DNA of 60,892 nucleotides, taken from positions 1 through 60,892 of the forward strand of contig JASAOO010003434.1 in NCBI GenBank assembly GCA_030849075.1, given 5' to 3'. A program made the position numbers and the translations under genes. Under the pieces are notes generated by a model. The model had not been told where the DNA came from. It saw only the letters and a list, made by a program, of their open reading frames with translations, and searched no databases. Position 1 is the stretch's first letter, and every line of letters begins with the position of its first letter. Of the stretch, positions 49,436 through 59,992 are shown in pieces. This stretch comes from Zelonia costaricensis. Lineage: Eukaryota; Euglenozoa; Kinetoplastea; Trypanosomatida; Trypanosomatidae.

Positions 49436-51611
49436 GGGCAGGCGGTGATCGATCAGAAGCAAAAGGAAAAGGAGGCGTCCTTGGAGGGAAGAGAGGAAGA
49501 AGGCTGATGCGACGCCTGGCTTCGACGTGTTCTTCGATTCGTCTTCGCAGTCTCTTGCTTCTTTTTTGTGTCGTTCTCCCTCGTCTTTCTATGGGCACCG
49601 CGCTTCTGTGGCGGTGGCTGGCGTCTTCTATTTTGGTGAGTGGGAGGGCACGCGCACGGGGGGAGGGAGGGGGGGGGGGGTTGCGCGCAGCGGCACCGGG
49701 ACACGTCACGGCAAGAGAGGGAGAGAGAGAGCGGTGGAATGGGCGAGGGGAGTACTCAAACAGCGAGCAAAGGCGATCGAGAGGGACCCAGCCGAGGAGC
49801 CGGTCGCAATCGGCCAGCACGCGGCACCACAAGCGTTGTGCACGCCTCAGCTTGTGCAGAAAGGAAACGTGCAGAAAGTGAAGGAAGGGGTGGGGGGTGG
49901 AGGTTGTGGTCGATGAACGCGCTCAGTCTTGGAGCACTGAGCCACATGTGGAGTAGAGAAAAAGACAAGATCACGAAGAGTCAGAGAGAGAGAGACATGG
50001 CGAAATGCTCAAGACCGGAGGGATCGAGTCTGATGATCCCCCACGATCGCGTACTCTGCGATCTTCATGGGCATGAAGCGCGCACCGCTTCGCACGACGA
50101 AGACCTGTTGTCATCATCAGCGAAAAGCGGCAGCACTTCAAATTGACCAGATCACGCCCCTTCTGCTTTTCTTTCCTCCAGTACTCTGACTCCTTGTTTC
50201 CTTTCCATTTGTGCGGCTGATGCACGAGCATCCCATGTGCGACATGTGCCGGCTGTGCACTGTCGCAGACCGCCGAGCCCCTGCTCCTCCCTTTCGTCTC
50301 GATGCCGTGGAGCGACATCGCCTCCTCTCAACCCTGTTGCGCCGTTGCAGCCGCGGCAGCGGCGCTGCCCCCCATTCACGTCAAGTCGGCGCAGCTTGTG
50401 AGCAACCGCGAGGGAGAAGACGAGAACAGGGTCGAGTGCAGCTTAAGAGGGACGTGCGCAGCGCACAAGGCAGCAGCCGCGCCAGCGCGGATTACAGCGC
50501 AGCTGCCAGGGTGTGAGAGGAGGGCTGCGAGGCGGTCCCCATGTGCGCACAGAGAGCCCGACGCACGCGCAATGCGAACAACAACAAACAAATGCGACGC
50601 ACCAAGAGGCACACACACACACAAACACACAAACACACGCACACGCACACGCACACATTCGTAGACATTCGTAGACAGATGGTGAGGAGAAACGAGGTGG
50701 GGGAGAGAGGAGCCGCACAAAAAGAAGCAAAAAGCGAAGGGGAAAAAAAAAGAGCAGCTCCTGCGTGCGAGGAGGCCGGAACCAAAAAAAAAAGGAGTTA
50801 AGACAAGAAACCGCAGCGCGTGGCCTCTTCAACTTGTGAAGGCGGCAGCGCCTCTCGCCACACGCGAGCCTCCACCGGCAAACCACAAAAAAAAAAAGAA
50901 CACAGAAGACCGAAGGAAAGAAGAAGTTGGAAAGCGGAACACGCCACAAACAATGTCGGATGGTCACGTCACAAACACCCGGAGGGAGCCGCGCAGCCCT
51001 GTTGCCCCGTCCCCTACCAACCTCAACCACTACACCTCCCCCCTCCCCCCGCTCCTCCTCCCGCCTGAGCCCCTGCCTGCTCACTCCGCTCCCGCACACG
51101 AGACAGAGAGCGCCCTCAGACATGCATGCCTCAACACTCATACCACAAGAAGGCAGGGCAGCAGCATCGAGTGGTGAGCATCGGCGGTGAGGAGGAAGTG
51201 AGGCGAGAGGTGAGAGTTGGGGAAAGGTCGAAACACAAAAAACGCGATACCGGAGGCGCTAAAGAGGAGTGGGAGGGAGGGGGTGGGTGGGACTTCCCCC
51301 GTGTGCCGGCAAACACACACCGTGAGGGCGTACAAACACGTGACGGCGGAGACGCAGGGTCGAGAGCGCCAGCGAACACACCCACCCACCTATACCTCAA
51401 GAGAGGGCGGAGCACTGAGAATGGCGGCGGCATGGGCAGAGCTGCCGCGCGGCAGTGCAGCACTGTGACGGCGTTGTGCACCGACCCAGCAGGAGTCGAA
51501 ACACAAGCTGTTGATGCAGACCCCTCCCCCCCCCCCTCCCCCTTTTGTCGCTTCTCGTCCCACCCCTCTCACCCGCAAGAATTGTGTCACCCAAGAGGCC
51601 ATCGATCGCCG
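49436..51611. other. Intergenic region between acyltransferase 1 and Sld5-like genes
   Basis: 2.2 kb without a supported gene. It contains the Sld5 splice region, a G run near 49670-49680, a GC-rich patch with little purine skew near 50220-50540, CA repeats near 50611-50657, A runs near 50745-50755 and 50887-50898, and C runs near 51526-51542. Confidence 0.5.
49480..49503 (-). promoter_or_regulatory. Candidate trans-splice acceptor of the Sld5-like gene
   Basis: In the transcript sense CCTTCTTCCTCTCTTCCCTCCAAG places the AG at plus 49480-49481. No AG lies between this and the ATG at 49435. The predicted 5' UTR is 44 nt. Confidence 0.65.
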
Positions 51612-52532
51612 TCAATCCTTGTGCGGCGGCACGTACCACGGCTTGTAGTCCACGTTCTTGCGCCTTATCATCATGTCATCCAGGTGCTTCTGCATCTCGT
51701 CGCGCAGCCCCTTGGCCAGCGACACGGCATCCACCTTCGCGGGGTCGTACTCGTACTTACTCACGTACGTGTAGACGTCCGCCGGGAAGCCTGGCATGCC
51801 CTTGAAGGAGGGCGGCCACACCTCGTGGTTGCCGTAGACAACAACGTAGTACAGGGGCATCTTGTGCTTCAGCACCGTGTTGAAGCTGCCGAGCCGGAAA
51901 TCCTTGAGCACCTCAGGCGTGCGGCTCATCACCCCCTCGGGGAAGAAGCAGATGCTGTTGCCCTCACCCACCCACTTCTCCACCTCCACCGCCACCGCGC
52001 CCTGCTTCTCCTTGTCGACCGCGAACGACGCGCTGCTCTCGTCGGCGAAGTACACGGGGAAGTGCCCGGTGCACCGCAGCACGTAGCCGAACACCGGCAG
52101 GTTGCGCAGCGAGCTCTTCAAAAACGTGCGGCTACGCCACAGCATCGAAAAGGGCACAATCCAGAGGAAGAAGAGGGAGTCGAAGAAGCTGCAGTGGCAA
52201 GAGCACACGACGCCCTCGTTCAGGACGCTGTACGGCAGCGAGCCCGGCATCATCTGGAGCCGCACGTGCGGGATGTTCACGCCCAGCCAGCCCTTGAAGG
52301 CGACCTGCTTGCAGATGCGCGACATCGCCTGGGCGGTGGAGGTGGGCATGAGGTGAAGCGTGTAGGCCAGGAAGGACACGATCCTGCAGCCCACGTGCGC
52401 CGCGAACACCGCGATGGTGAGATGCAGCGTAAACCACGCCCGCATGACCGTCACCGGCAGCCGACGCTGCCGCAGCAGCCACAGCATGCAGCTGTACAGC
52501 CCCACCAACACAGCCACGGCAAGCAGCAGCAT
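51612..52532 (-). CDS. PlsC-family acyltransferase, copy 1 (lysophosphatidic-acid acyltransferase-like)
   Basis: 306 residues from the ATG at 52532, which aligns with the start of the neighbouring paralogue. The N-terminus has one or two hydrophobic segments (about 1-20 and 32-58), suggesting an ER-membrane enzyme. The acyltransferase block I is CHCSFFD (H113, D118; H-x4-D). Block II-like residues lie in LKSSLRNLPVFGYVLRC. Block III is FFPEGVMSR (196-204, E199), and a conserved PGFPADVY segment lies near the C-terminus. PlsC-type enzymes add a fatty acyl chain to lysophospholipids. The usual NHQS box is replaced by CHCS, so the exact substrate is uncertain. It is the downstream member of a tandem pair with the gene at 54699-55637, sharing motif spacing and long identical stretches such as TPEVLKDFRLGSFNTVL. 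Confidence 0.88.
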   Translation of the reverse strand: MLLLAVAVLVGLYSCMLWLLRQRRLPVTVMRAWFTLHLTIAVFAAHVGCRIVSFLAYTLHLMPTSTAQAMSRICKQVAFKGWLGVNIPHVRLQMMPGSLPYSVLNEGVVCSCHCSFFDSLFFLWIVPFSMLWRSRTFLKSSLRNLPVFGYVLRCTGHFPVYFADESSASFAVDKEKQGAVAVEVEKWVGEGNSICFFPEGVMSRTPEVLKDFRLGSFNTVLKHKMPLYYVVVYGNHEVWPPSFKGMPGFPADVYTYVSKYEYDPAKVDAVSLAKGLRDEMQKHLDDMMIRRKNVDYKPWYVPPHKD

Positions 52533-54698
52533 GGACGCGCCGTTTATGCGAAGAACAAAATAGACAAGAGTCAGAAGAGAAAGTGAGGGTGAGGGGAAGG
52601 AGACGGTGTGAAGGCAGAGCGGGGGGTAGGGGAGGGGTAGGAGAGGGGCTGCACGTCGTTAGGACACGCACGCGCAGGAGCGGTGAACGCGGTGATCGAT
52701 GGGAGACGGCGACGGAAGTGTGCGGGCGCTTCTGGGTAGCTTGAGGGGGGAGGAGGCGAACCTCGCACGTTGTCGGAAATCGAAGGAGAAGGGTCAAGAA
52801 AACAAAGGGCAGTTTAGACAAATAGCGAGCAGAATGCACTCAGAGAAGGGAAAGCGCGGCAAGGACGGTGAGGGTGTGCGGAACCGGCTCAGTGAACGAT
52901 GGAACGCCTCGAGAGCTCTTGTGAGAGAGAGAGAAAAGAAGGAGGGGTATCGAGAAAAAGAAAGAAGCTGAGACGCGGAAAGGAAGTGGGAGGGGAGAAC
53001 GGAGGAGGCGACGCAGAAGCCAAAGGGGGGGAGGGAGGGACGTAGACGTGCAGAGAGAGGGGAGGGGGGGAGGGGGGAGGGGGAGCAGGCAAGGACGAGT
53101 TCCCACGCGACGGTAGATGGAGAGGCGCAGCAAAACACAACGAGAGACCAGTGCCCGTGTGCGCCAATGGCGGGCCACAGTCTCAGGGGTTTAGAGGCCG
53201 CTGCTTGTTGAGAGCGCAAAGCGATCGCTCTGAATGTGTGTGTGTGTGTGTGTTTGGAAGAGGTGCACGAGAGTGGCGCTAAGGGGTCTGGCTCAGCTGG
53301 GCAAGGTGAAGCACAGGAGAGTGCTTCCGCATGCCGAGCACGTGTTGTTGTTGTGGTGGTGGTGGTGGTGGTCGAGCAGAAAGGTAACAGCGCATGTGTG
53401 AGAGAGACGAAAGAAAGGACCCAGGAAGGAGGGCTTGTTGAGAAACGGCGCCTTTCGGCTTGGCGCGCGCGCGTGCCGAAGATCAACGATGCAAACGTGC
53501 GAAACGCTGAGAGGTGGGCGTTGACGGAAGCGGTACGCCGCGTGCTGCGGCCCCTGCACGGAGGCGCGAGGTTGCGGCGAGGACCACGGACTGGTTGTGC
53601 CTGCCTGGCTGTCCTCTTCTTCTGATTGTCGCTGGGCAAGTCCTCTCTGCAACTCCGTCGCAGCAGGGGCAACAGCGGTTTCCACGCTCCTGTCTCTTCG
53701 CGATCCGCTTTATTTTTAACTGTGTGGCAGTTAGAGAGACAACAAAAGAGGAGCACTGCGCAGGCTAGCTGAGCTCCTGGGTTGTGGCTGTGCACGTGCG
53801 AAGCGCACAAAGCGCCGTGCATCGGTGGACAGGAGAACACGCAGGCAATGGGGCCGGCCAGTGCGCGGCATTCGCCGGTGGCCCACGCCCGCCCACAGTC
53901 CGCCTCGAGCATCTCCTGCCGACACCACGTTTCGTCACCACCACCACCACCACCCCCTTCGTCGCCTTGTCATCTCGTTTACCGCTGCATCTGTCCAACG
54001 CTCCTTCTCTACTTCAGTTGAAAGGATGGGCATGGGGGGCGGCGGCCATCGTCGGTCAATGGAACGTGGTCAAGGCAAGCAGCGGGGGGCGGCGGACACG
54101 CGCACCGCAGCTACAGACACAGATGCGATCGCCACGAGGGTGCCACTTCGACTGAGCCAGACGAGAAGAGAAGAAAAGGGGGGCTGGACAGGAGGAGGAG
54201 GAGGCCAAGCGGTGGCAGCAGCAGTGGTTCACACACGGTGGCAAACACACACACACATACACACGAACTCACCAACACGAAACTGGTCGCACGGACGCCC
54301 GGCGACACGAACGTACGTAGCGAGGCAAAGATGAGAAAAAGAAAAAAACCGGAAGCAAGGGGGAGGCACACGTACCACTACAATGAAAGACGGCCGGAGA
54401 GGGGTCGAGTGGCGAGAAGTCAAGATGAAGAGGCGCGAACCGCCAGTTAAAACTCAACACAAAACAAACGTAGCCGAGAACGCATAGCGGACAAGGGGTA
54501 AAGCGGAGCGCTTGACTCAGCGTACACTGGGGTGGGGCGGGGACCTCCGTCAGCAATCTCGGGTATAGCGCGGCGACGCTGAAGTACACGACGAAATACA
54601 AAGAGTCGCTGCCAGCAGGCCGCCTCAGCCTTTTCCTTGTGTGTATGTGTGTGTGTGTGTGTGTGTATGTGTTGGAAATGAAGAACTCGACTGGGGTC
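52533..54698. other. Spacer between the two tandem acyltransferase genes
   Basis: 2.2 kb without a supported gene. Upstream of the copy 1 ATG is a long C/T-rich stretch in the transcript sense (plus 52562-52648) with no AG between it and the start. Also present are TG repeats near 53234-53252, a GGT repeat near 53354-53372, an ACC repeat near 53937-53956 and a TG repeat at 54645-54665. Confidence 0.5.
54645..54665. repeat. TG microsatellite near the stop of acyltransferase 2
   Basis: A TG run ending about 33 bases from the stop codon; in the mRNA it is a CA repeat at the start of the 3' UTR. Confidence 0.9.
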
Positions 54699-55637
54699 CT
54701 AGGCCGTCTTCACAGCCTTCGCGGCGGACGGCGTCCACCACGGCTTGTACGCCCGCTTCTCGCGCAGTGCCAGCATCTTGTCGAGGTGCCCCTGCATCTC
54801 GTCGCGCAGCCCCTTGGCCAGTGCCACGGCATCCACCTTCGCGGGGTCGTACTCGTACTTGCCAATGTAAATGTACACGTCGGCCGGGAAGCCTGGGACG
54901 CCCTTCAGCGTCGCGTTCCACACCTCGTGGTTACCGTAGGTCACCATGTAGTATAGGGGCAGCTTGTGCTGCAGTACCGTGTTGAAGCTGCCGAGCCGGA
55001 AGTCCTTGAGCACCTCAGGCGTGCGGTTGAGGGCCCCCTCTGGGAAGAAGGAAAGCGAGCCGCCCTTGCCCAGGAAGTCCTCCACGTCCGCCGCGACTGC
55101 AGCCTGCTTTTCCTTGTTGACCGAGAACGAGTTCGACTCCTCCGAGTTGAAGTACACGGGGAAGTGCCCGCACGTGACGATGACGGTGCCGAACAGCGGC
55201 ATGCTGCGCAGACTCGCCTTGGCGAACGTCTTGGCGGTGTAGATGTAGCGGTACGGCACGTGCCAGAGGAACAGCATCGTGTCGAAGAAGCTCGTGTGGC
55301 ACAAGCAAAGGTCGTGCTGCTCCGTGATGGACGACCACGGCAGGGAGCCGGGCAGGTGATCGACGTGGATGTGAGGGCTGTTCCAGCGCAGCCAGTACCC
55401 GAACACCGTCACGCACACGCACCGCTCCAGGGCCTGCGCGGTGGCCTTGTCTAGCAGACCCGCCTTCTTTTCCAGCGCACTCAGCGCAACACCGCAGAAC
55501 CAGCTGACAATGACGCAGACGACGAGGTGAACGGTGAACCACACCCGCATCACGATAACCGGCACCTTGCGCTCGCGCAGGAGGTACAGGAAGCCGCCGT
55601 AGAGGGCGGCACAGATAAGCCACGACATCGTGTTCAT
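54699..55637 (-). CDS. PlsC-family acyltransferase, copy 2
   Basis: 312 residues from the ATG at 55637. It is a close paralogue of the gene at 51612-52532. Motifs are CHTSFFD (H114, D119), ASLRSMPLFGTVIVTCGHFPVYF (block II region, cited by its MPLFG core), SFFPEGALNR (196-205, E200) and PGFPADVY. N-terminal hydrophobic segments (about 5-20 and 33-56) suggest membrane association. The two copies share end-to-end collinearity, and residues differ mainly in the N-terminal helices and around the substrate pocket (CHCS versus CHTS; VMSR versus ALNR). The pair probably arose by tandem duplication followed by some divergence in acyl or head-group preference, which is inference. Confidence 0.88.
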   Translation of the reverse strand: MNTMSWLICAALYGGFLYLLRERKVPVIVMRVWFTVHLVVCVIVSWFCGVALSALEKKAGLLDKATAQALERCVCVTVFGYWLRWNSPHIHVDHLPGSLPWSSITEQHDLCLCHTSFFDTMLFLWHVPYRYIYTAKTFAKASLRSMPLFGTVIVTCGHFPVYFNSEESNSFSVNKEKQAAVAADVEDFLGKGGSLSFFPEGALNRTPEVLKDFRLGSFNTVLQHKLPLYYMVTYGNHEVWNATLKGVPGFPADVYIYIGKYEYDPAKVDAVALAKGLRDEMQGHLDKMLALREKRAYKPWWTPSAAKAVKTA

Positions 55638-55735
55638 CTTCGCGGTGCTTCACCCGTTCGGTGGTGTGTATGTTGTGTTTGTGTGTTTTTGTGTGTGTGT
55701 GTATGAGTATTTCTGAGTTGACGTGTATGGGAGCT

Positions 55736-55758
55736 TGTGTGTGTGTGTGTGTGTGTGT
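55736..55758. repeat. TG microsatellite upstream of acyltransferase 2
   Basis: A TG run about 100 bases upstream of the ATG, with a second imperfect TG/T-rich stretch at 55670-55705. Confidence 0.9.
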
Positions 55759-58700
55759 CTGCGTGTGAGAGAGGCAGAGACGGAGATGGAGGTCGTGTAA
55801 CGCGCGAACTCGCAGGACACGCAGAAGTCGTAGAGACCCGGAGGGATGGAGAGAGGAGGAGGAGGGCAAAGCCAAGTCGCGCACGCGGTGCAGTGGTTCA
55901 ACGCGGCCGCTTCTCGCTGAGTGCAGACAACAACGACAAAGAGGTACCCTGATGAGCAACGCACACAGAAGCAAGTTGTGCGAGTGGGGTGAAGGGGGGC
56001 AGCAGAGGAATGACGAGTAGACCTTGAGTCGTGGAGGGAGGAGCCGTTGCGCGTGTGCGGTGGTGCGCGACGGATGGGGTGCAGTTGAGGCGTATGGGAA
56101 GTGCAAAAAGAAGAGAATGAGTGGACAAGACGCGCGCAGACGCAGCCAGCAATTCGCAGAGAATGAGGGCTCTAGAAGAGCCGCACGGGAACCGATGCCC
56201 GACACGTAGCAGGTGCGCCGGCAACGAGGACATCTAGTAGCACCCCCTCCCCTTCTCCAACTTCAACGTTGCAGCGCACCTCTCCTGTGACTACTTCACC
56301 CCACTGAAAGGGGGCACGAAGTGGAGGGCGTTGCAGCAGGTGCGGATGAGACGTCGGCTCACAGAGGGGGGAGGGGGGACGAGCCTCGCGCCGCCTTCTC
56401 GCCGCCCGGTCTGCGCTCACTTCCCCTCACCCTTGCTGAAGCGGAGGTGCCACCCGGTGCTTGCTGGCGGGGGGAGGGGGGGCAGGGAGGCTCCCGCGGT
56501 GACACGTGTAGTACGTGTGTGTGTTTTCTGCTTTGCGTTTGCCTCGTTGACGGTTTGTTTGTTTTCGAGATGCATTTCTTCTGCTCTGTGGAAGGACTGT
56601 GGGCAGCGGGGCGTGGCGCACCCGGCGTGGTTCTTCACTCGCACTCCTGCGCCCCCCCCCCCGCCCCCCACGCCCCGCTTCACCGTATTGATCGTACTGC
56701 CATTGCATGAGGGCAGAAGAGGCGCAGGGCAGGGAGGGAGGGGGAGGTGATGAAGCACAAGGAGGGGGAGGGGAGGGACGGAAAGGGCTGGAGGGGGTGG
56801 GGGTGGGATGAGGGTACCGGCGGCGGGAGGAGCCCGGGAAAACAAAGAAGGGAGAAGCCAGGGAAGGCGAATAATGGGGTGCCGAAAGGGAGGGAGGGGA
56901 ATCAGACAGGAGAAGACTAGACCACATGTAGCGACGGTAGTGAGGAGATCAAACACAAAGTTGGCGATGGAGGAACCGGTGGTGGGAAAGGGGCGGACGT
57001 CACAGTGCAGAAACGCCACGAAAGCGAAGCCCGGCGAGGGAGAGAAAGCCACGGGTGAGCAACGACGTGCGCGCTCAAGCGTGCGGAAGTGACTCTGCGC
57101 GTGTGCACGTGAGTGTGTGTGTGTGTGTATGTCTGTGGATAGGTGGGTGGGTGGCTGTGGGTGTCAAGGACAAGCGCACAGAAGTGACTGATGAGAAAGC
57201 GCAAGAGCGATCTTGCCGAAAGAGAGAGAGGCGAGGGTCTGGACGGCAGCCAGCTTGTGTTCAGGCCGAGCACGCGGCCACGGTGCGCGGTACAGCAGCC
57301 GCTGCACAACGTCTGCACTACGCGGACGTTGCCGTGGCAAAAAAAAAAAGAAGAAAGTGCCGCCGTTTTCGACTGATCACGCGTCTTCAGCAACGGGACG
57401 AGCCTTTTTACGCGAGTGAGGCGCAGAAGTCAAGAGAAAAGGAATGAGCGACGCATAGAAAAGGGGTTTTGCGCGCCGCACCAGAGGCGTAGCGCGCCTT
57501 CACGTATTCTCTCCCTCTCGCTAGTTCTCCCCCGCTCCTCAGCCACACGGGCGACTCCGCTGCCGTGTTGCACTCATGCGCCTCGCACACGTCAAGCCGC
57601 AGCAGATCGCTTGAGAGGGGAAAGCGTTCTTGTCTGCAGGACTCACCCACTTGAACACAAACACACACACAAAGTAGACACGCTTATGGGCACAGGCACA
57701 CACACACGCACGCACACACACAATCGTGAAGGGCTTCCTCGACAGTCGTAGCGCGCTTGCCTCTTACCCCGCCTGCTGCGCTGCCACCCTGACCGCACAA
57801 ATAAGAAGAAAAGGCACCGAGGCGGAGGGCGGCACTGCGAATGCGCTAATGTGTGCGTGTGCGTATGTGTGTGCGTGTGTTTGCGAACGTCCCTGTGCCC
57901 TCACGGGCCAGCATACGGAAGGGGCGAACGGGAAAAGGAGAAGGCACCGCCCAAAAACAGAAGCCGGCAGTCAGCCGTTCTTCAACAAGGCGTAGGTGAG
58001 GAAACAGGGGGAGGAGGGTGTGGCGCGCTCGCAGCGCCACGGAGGGGGAAGCACACCCTCCATAGCATGCAGGCACGAGCCGGGGCACTCACGGGGACGT
58101 GCATGCGGTAGCCGACGCATGCACGCGCACCTGAAGTGTGCGCCGCACACGCGGCACGGGGCGGGGGGGCTAAGGAGAAAAGCCAGGAAGGGGAACAAGC
58201 AGAAGCAGGAGGACGGCGGTGGAAGACCGACGAGACTTGGAGCAAGATGCGTGGCCGCGCACGGAGACACACGTGCACGCGCGCCCACAAACGTGCAAAG
58301 GCAGACACACGCACACGTAAAGATGCGCCCCTCCGCAGGGACACGTACACGCAAACGGGAAAAAAAAAAAGAGAGACAGTAGAGCGGTGAGACGTGAAAC
58401 GAGACGAGAAGGGAAGCGGGGACGGCGTCACTGGGGACGCTGACAAAACAGAGTGACGCAACGCACATCAGCAGCAAGCGAACGGAGAGGAAGACGGGGG
58501 GGACAAAAGACGAAGACGAGGACATGGGGCGGTGTTCTCAGAGAAGCGGCAGGGGGGAAAGAGGAGGAAGGGCCAACGAGGGCTGCAAGACACGCACACA
58601 CACACGCACACACGCATTCACGCACGCACACATTGTGGAAGCCTGGCCAGCAAGGGGCGCGAGAGACAAGGAAGCGAGGAAGGGGATGGCAAATGGGGGG

Positions 58701-59933
58701 GAAGCAGGGGGAAAGGCGGGCCCAAAGCAAGGGGAAGAGGTGAGAGCGGAGATGACCGCAACTCGCACACACACGCACACGGCATCACAGGCACACGCAC
58801 ATGGACACATACCAAAGCACCCACGCACGCACATAAACGAGCACACGAACGCAAGCCCAGCGTAGCCAAAAAAAACAAACAAAGAAAACACAGAAACCAA
58901 GTGATCACGTGAGATGAGGCGGGGGGGGGCTCGAGAATAGAAGATCCGACGGGTGGCCAAAAGCGTCGGTGTTTACCGCGTCGGTGCGATGTGAAAGCGG
59001 GGTGAGGGATGGGGGAAGGGGGGAGCGCCAGCCCGCTGCCGACGGTCTAAGAGGAGTGGCACGTGCGGGGATGTGAGAGAAGGAGAAGAGAGCGGGGGAG
59101 GGAGGGAGGGAGAGAGGAAGCTCCGCGGCAGAGGGGCACAGGGGACACGTCGCAGCTCTACTTTTTTTTTTGGAGATGCGTGAAAGGCCGCGCACAAGCG
59201 CCGCGTCTCTTCTTCTTCATCGCCGCCCTCTCACGCTCTCTCTCCATCCAATGGCGAGTCTCTGAAGAAAAAGAAAACACGCACACACAGCGCTGAGCAG
59301 GCGGGCTAAGCAGCAGTACGCTGCTGCGTCGGCCAAGAGGCGACAGTAGGGGAAATGGAGGCAGCCACAGCTGCCCCGGGTGTGACGGTATGTCCTGGTA
59401 GCGATGGCAAAGGCGGTCGAGGAGGGGGAGACAACGAGAAGAATGAGGGTCGAGCGGGTTGGACTGGCAGGGCACGTGGCCCTACGCAGGCAACAGGCTT
59501 TCGGCATGCGTTGGACTACGCATGAAGCCTTTGCCTTTTTTCCGCATTACTGCGGAGTTGGCGTGTGCCCCGTGCGGCAGTCCGCGAGTTGTCGCTCTAG
59601 GCAACCACCCTCCCCTCTCCCCCCTACCCTCGTGTTCCGTCTCCCTTCACACTGTCGCACGACAGCATCAAGCAGCTGCAACAGCAGCATGCAAAGAAGG
59701 GAGGAAGAGTAAAACACGTGAAGCTGCGGCGACACAGCAAACACACAAAAACAAAACAACAAAAAAAAAGCATCAAATCGAGGCGGCGCATAGAAACGGC
59801 GGCGGCGGCAGATGGGAAGGGCAGACGGGGTGGAACAGGTCAACGGTCCTCCACTCCGTCCGAAGCAGCCCGCGAGGAGCAGCAGCAGCGGCAAACAAAC
59901 GAAACACACAAAGACGGCGGAGCAGAACGAGGC

Positions 59934-59992
59934 AGTGAACGAGGGAACGCGTGCGAGGGGAGGGGGGGGNAGTGAACGAGGGAACGCGTGCG
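59934..59992. repeat. 22-bp direct repeat bracketing an undetermined base
   Basis: Positions 59934-59955 recur exactly at 59971-59992 (offset 37). The space between is a G-rich run ending in N at 59970, and a G run of about 14 follows the second copy. Either a two-copy tandem repeat or an assembly join. Confidence 0.9.

Noticed and set aside
57971..58525. 184-codon minus-strand frame with hydrophobic stretches
   Set aside because: Hydrophobicity derives from T/C-rich UTR-like sequence (Phe, Leu, Ser, Cys); no conserved motif or family resemblance.
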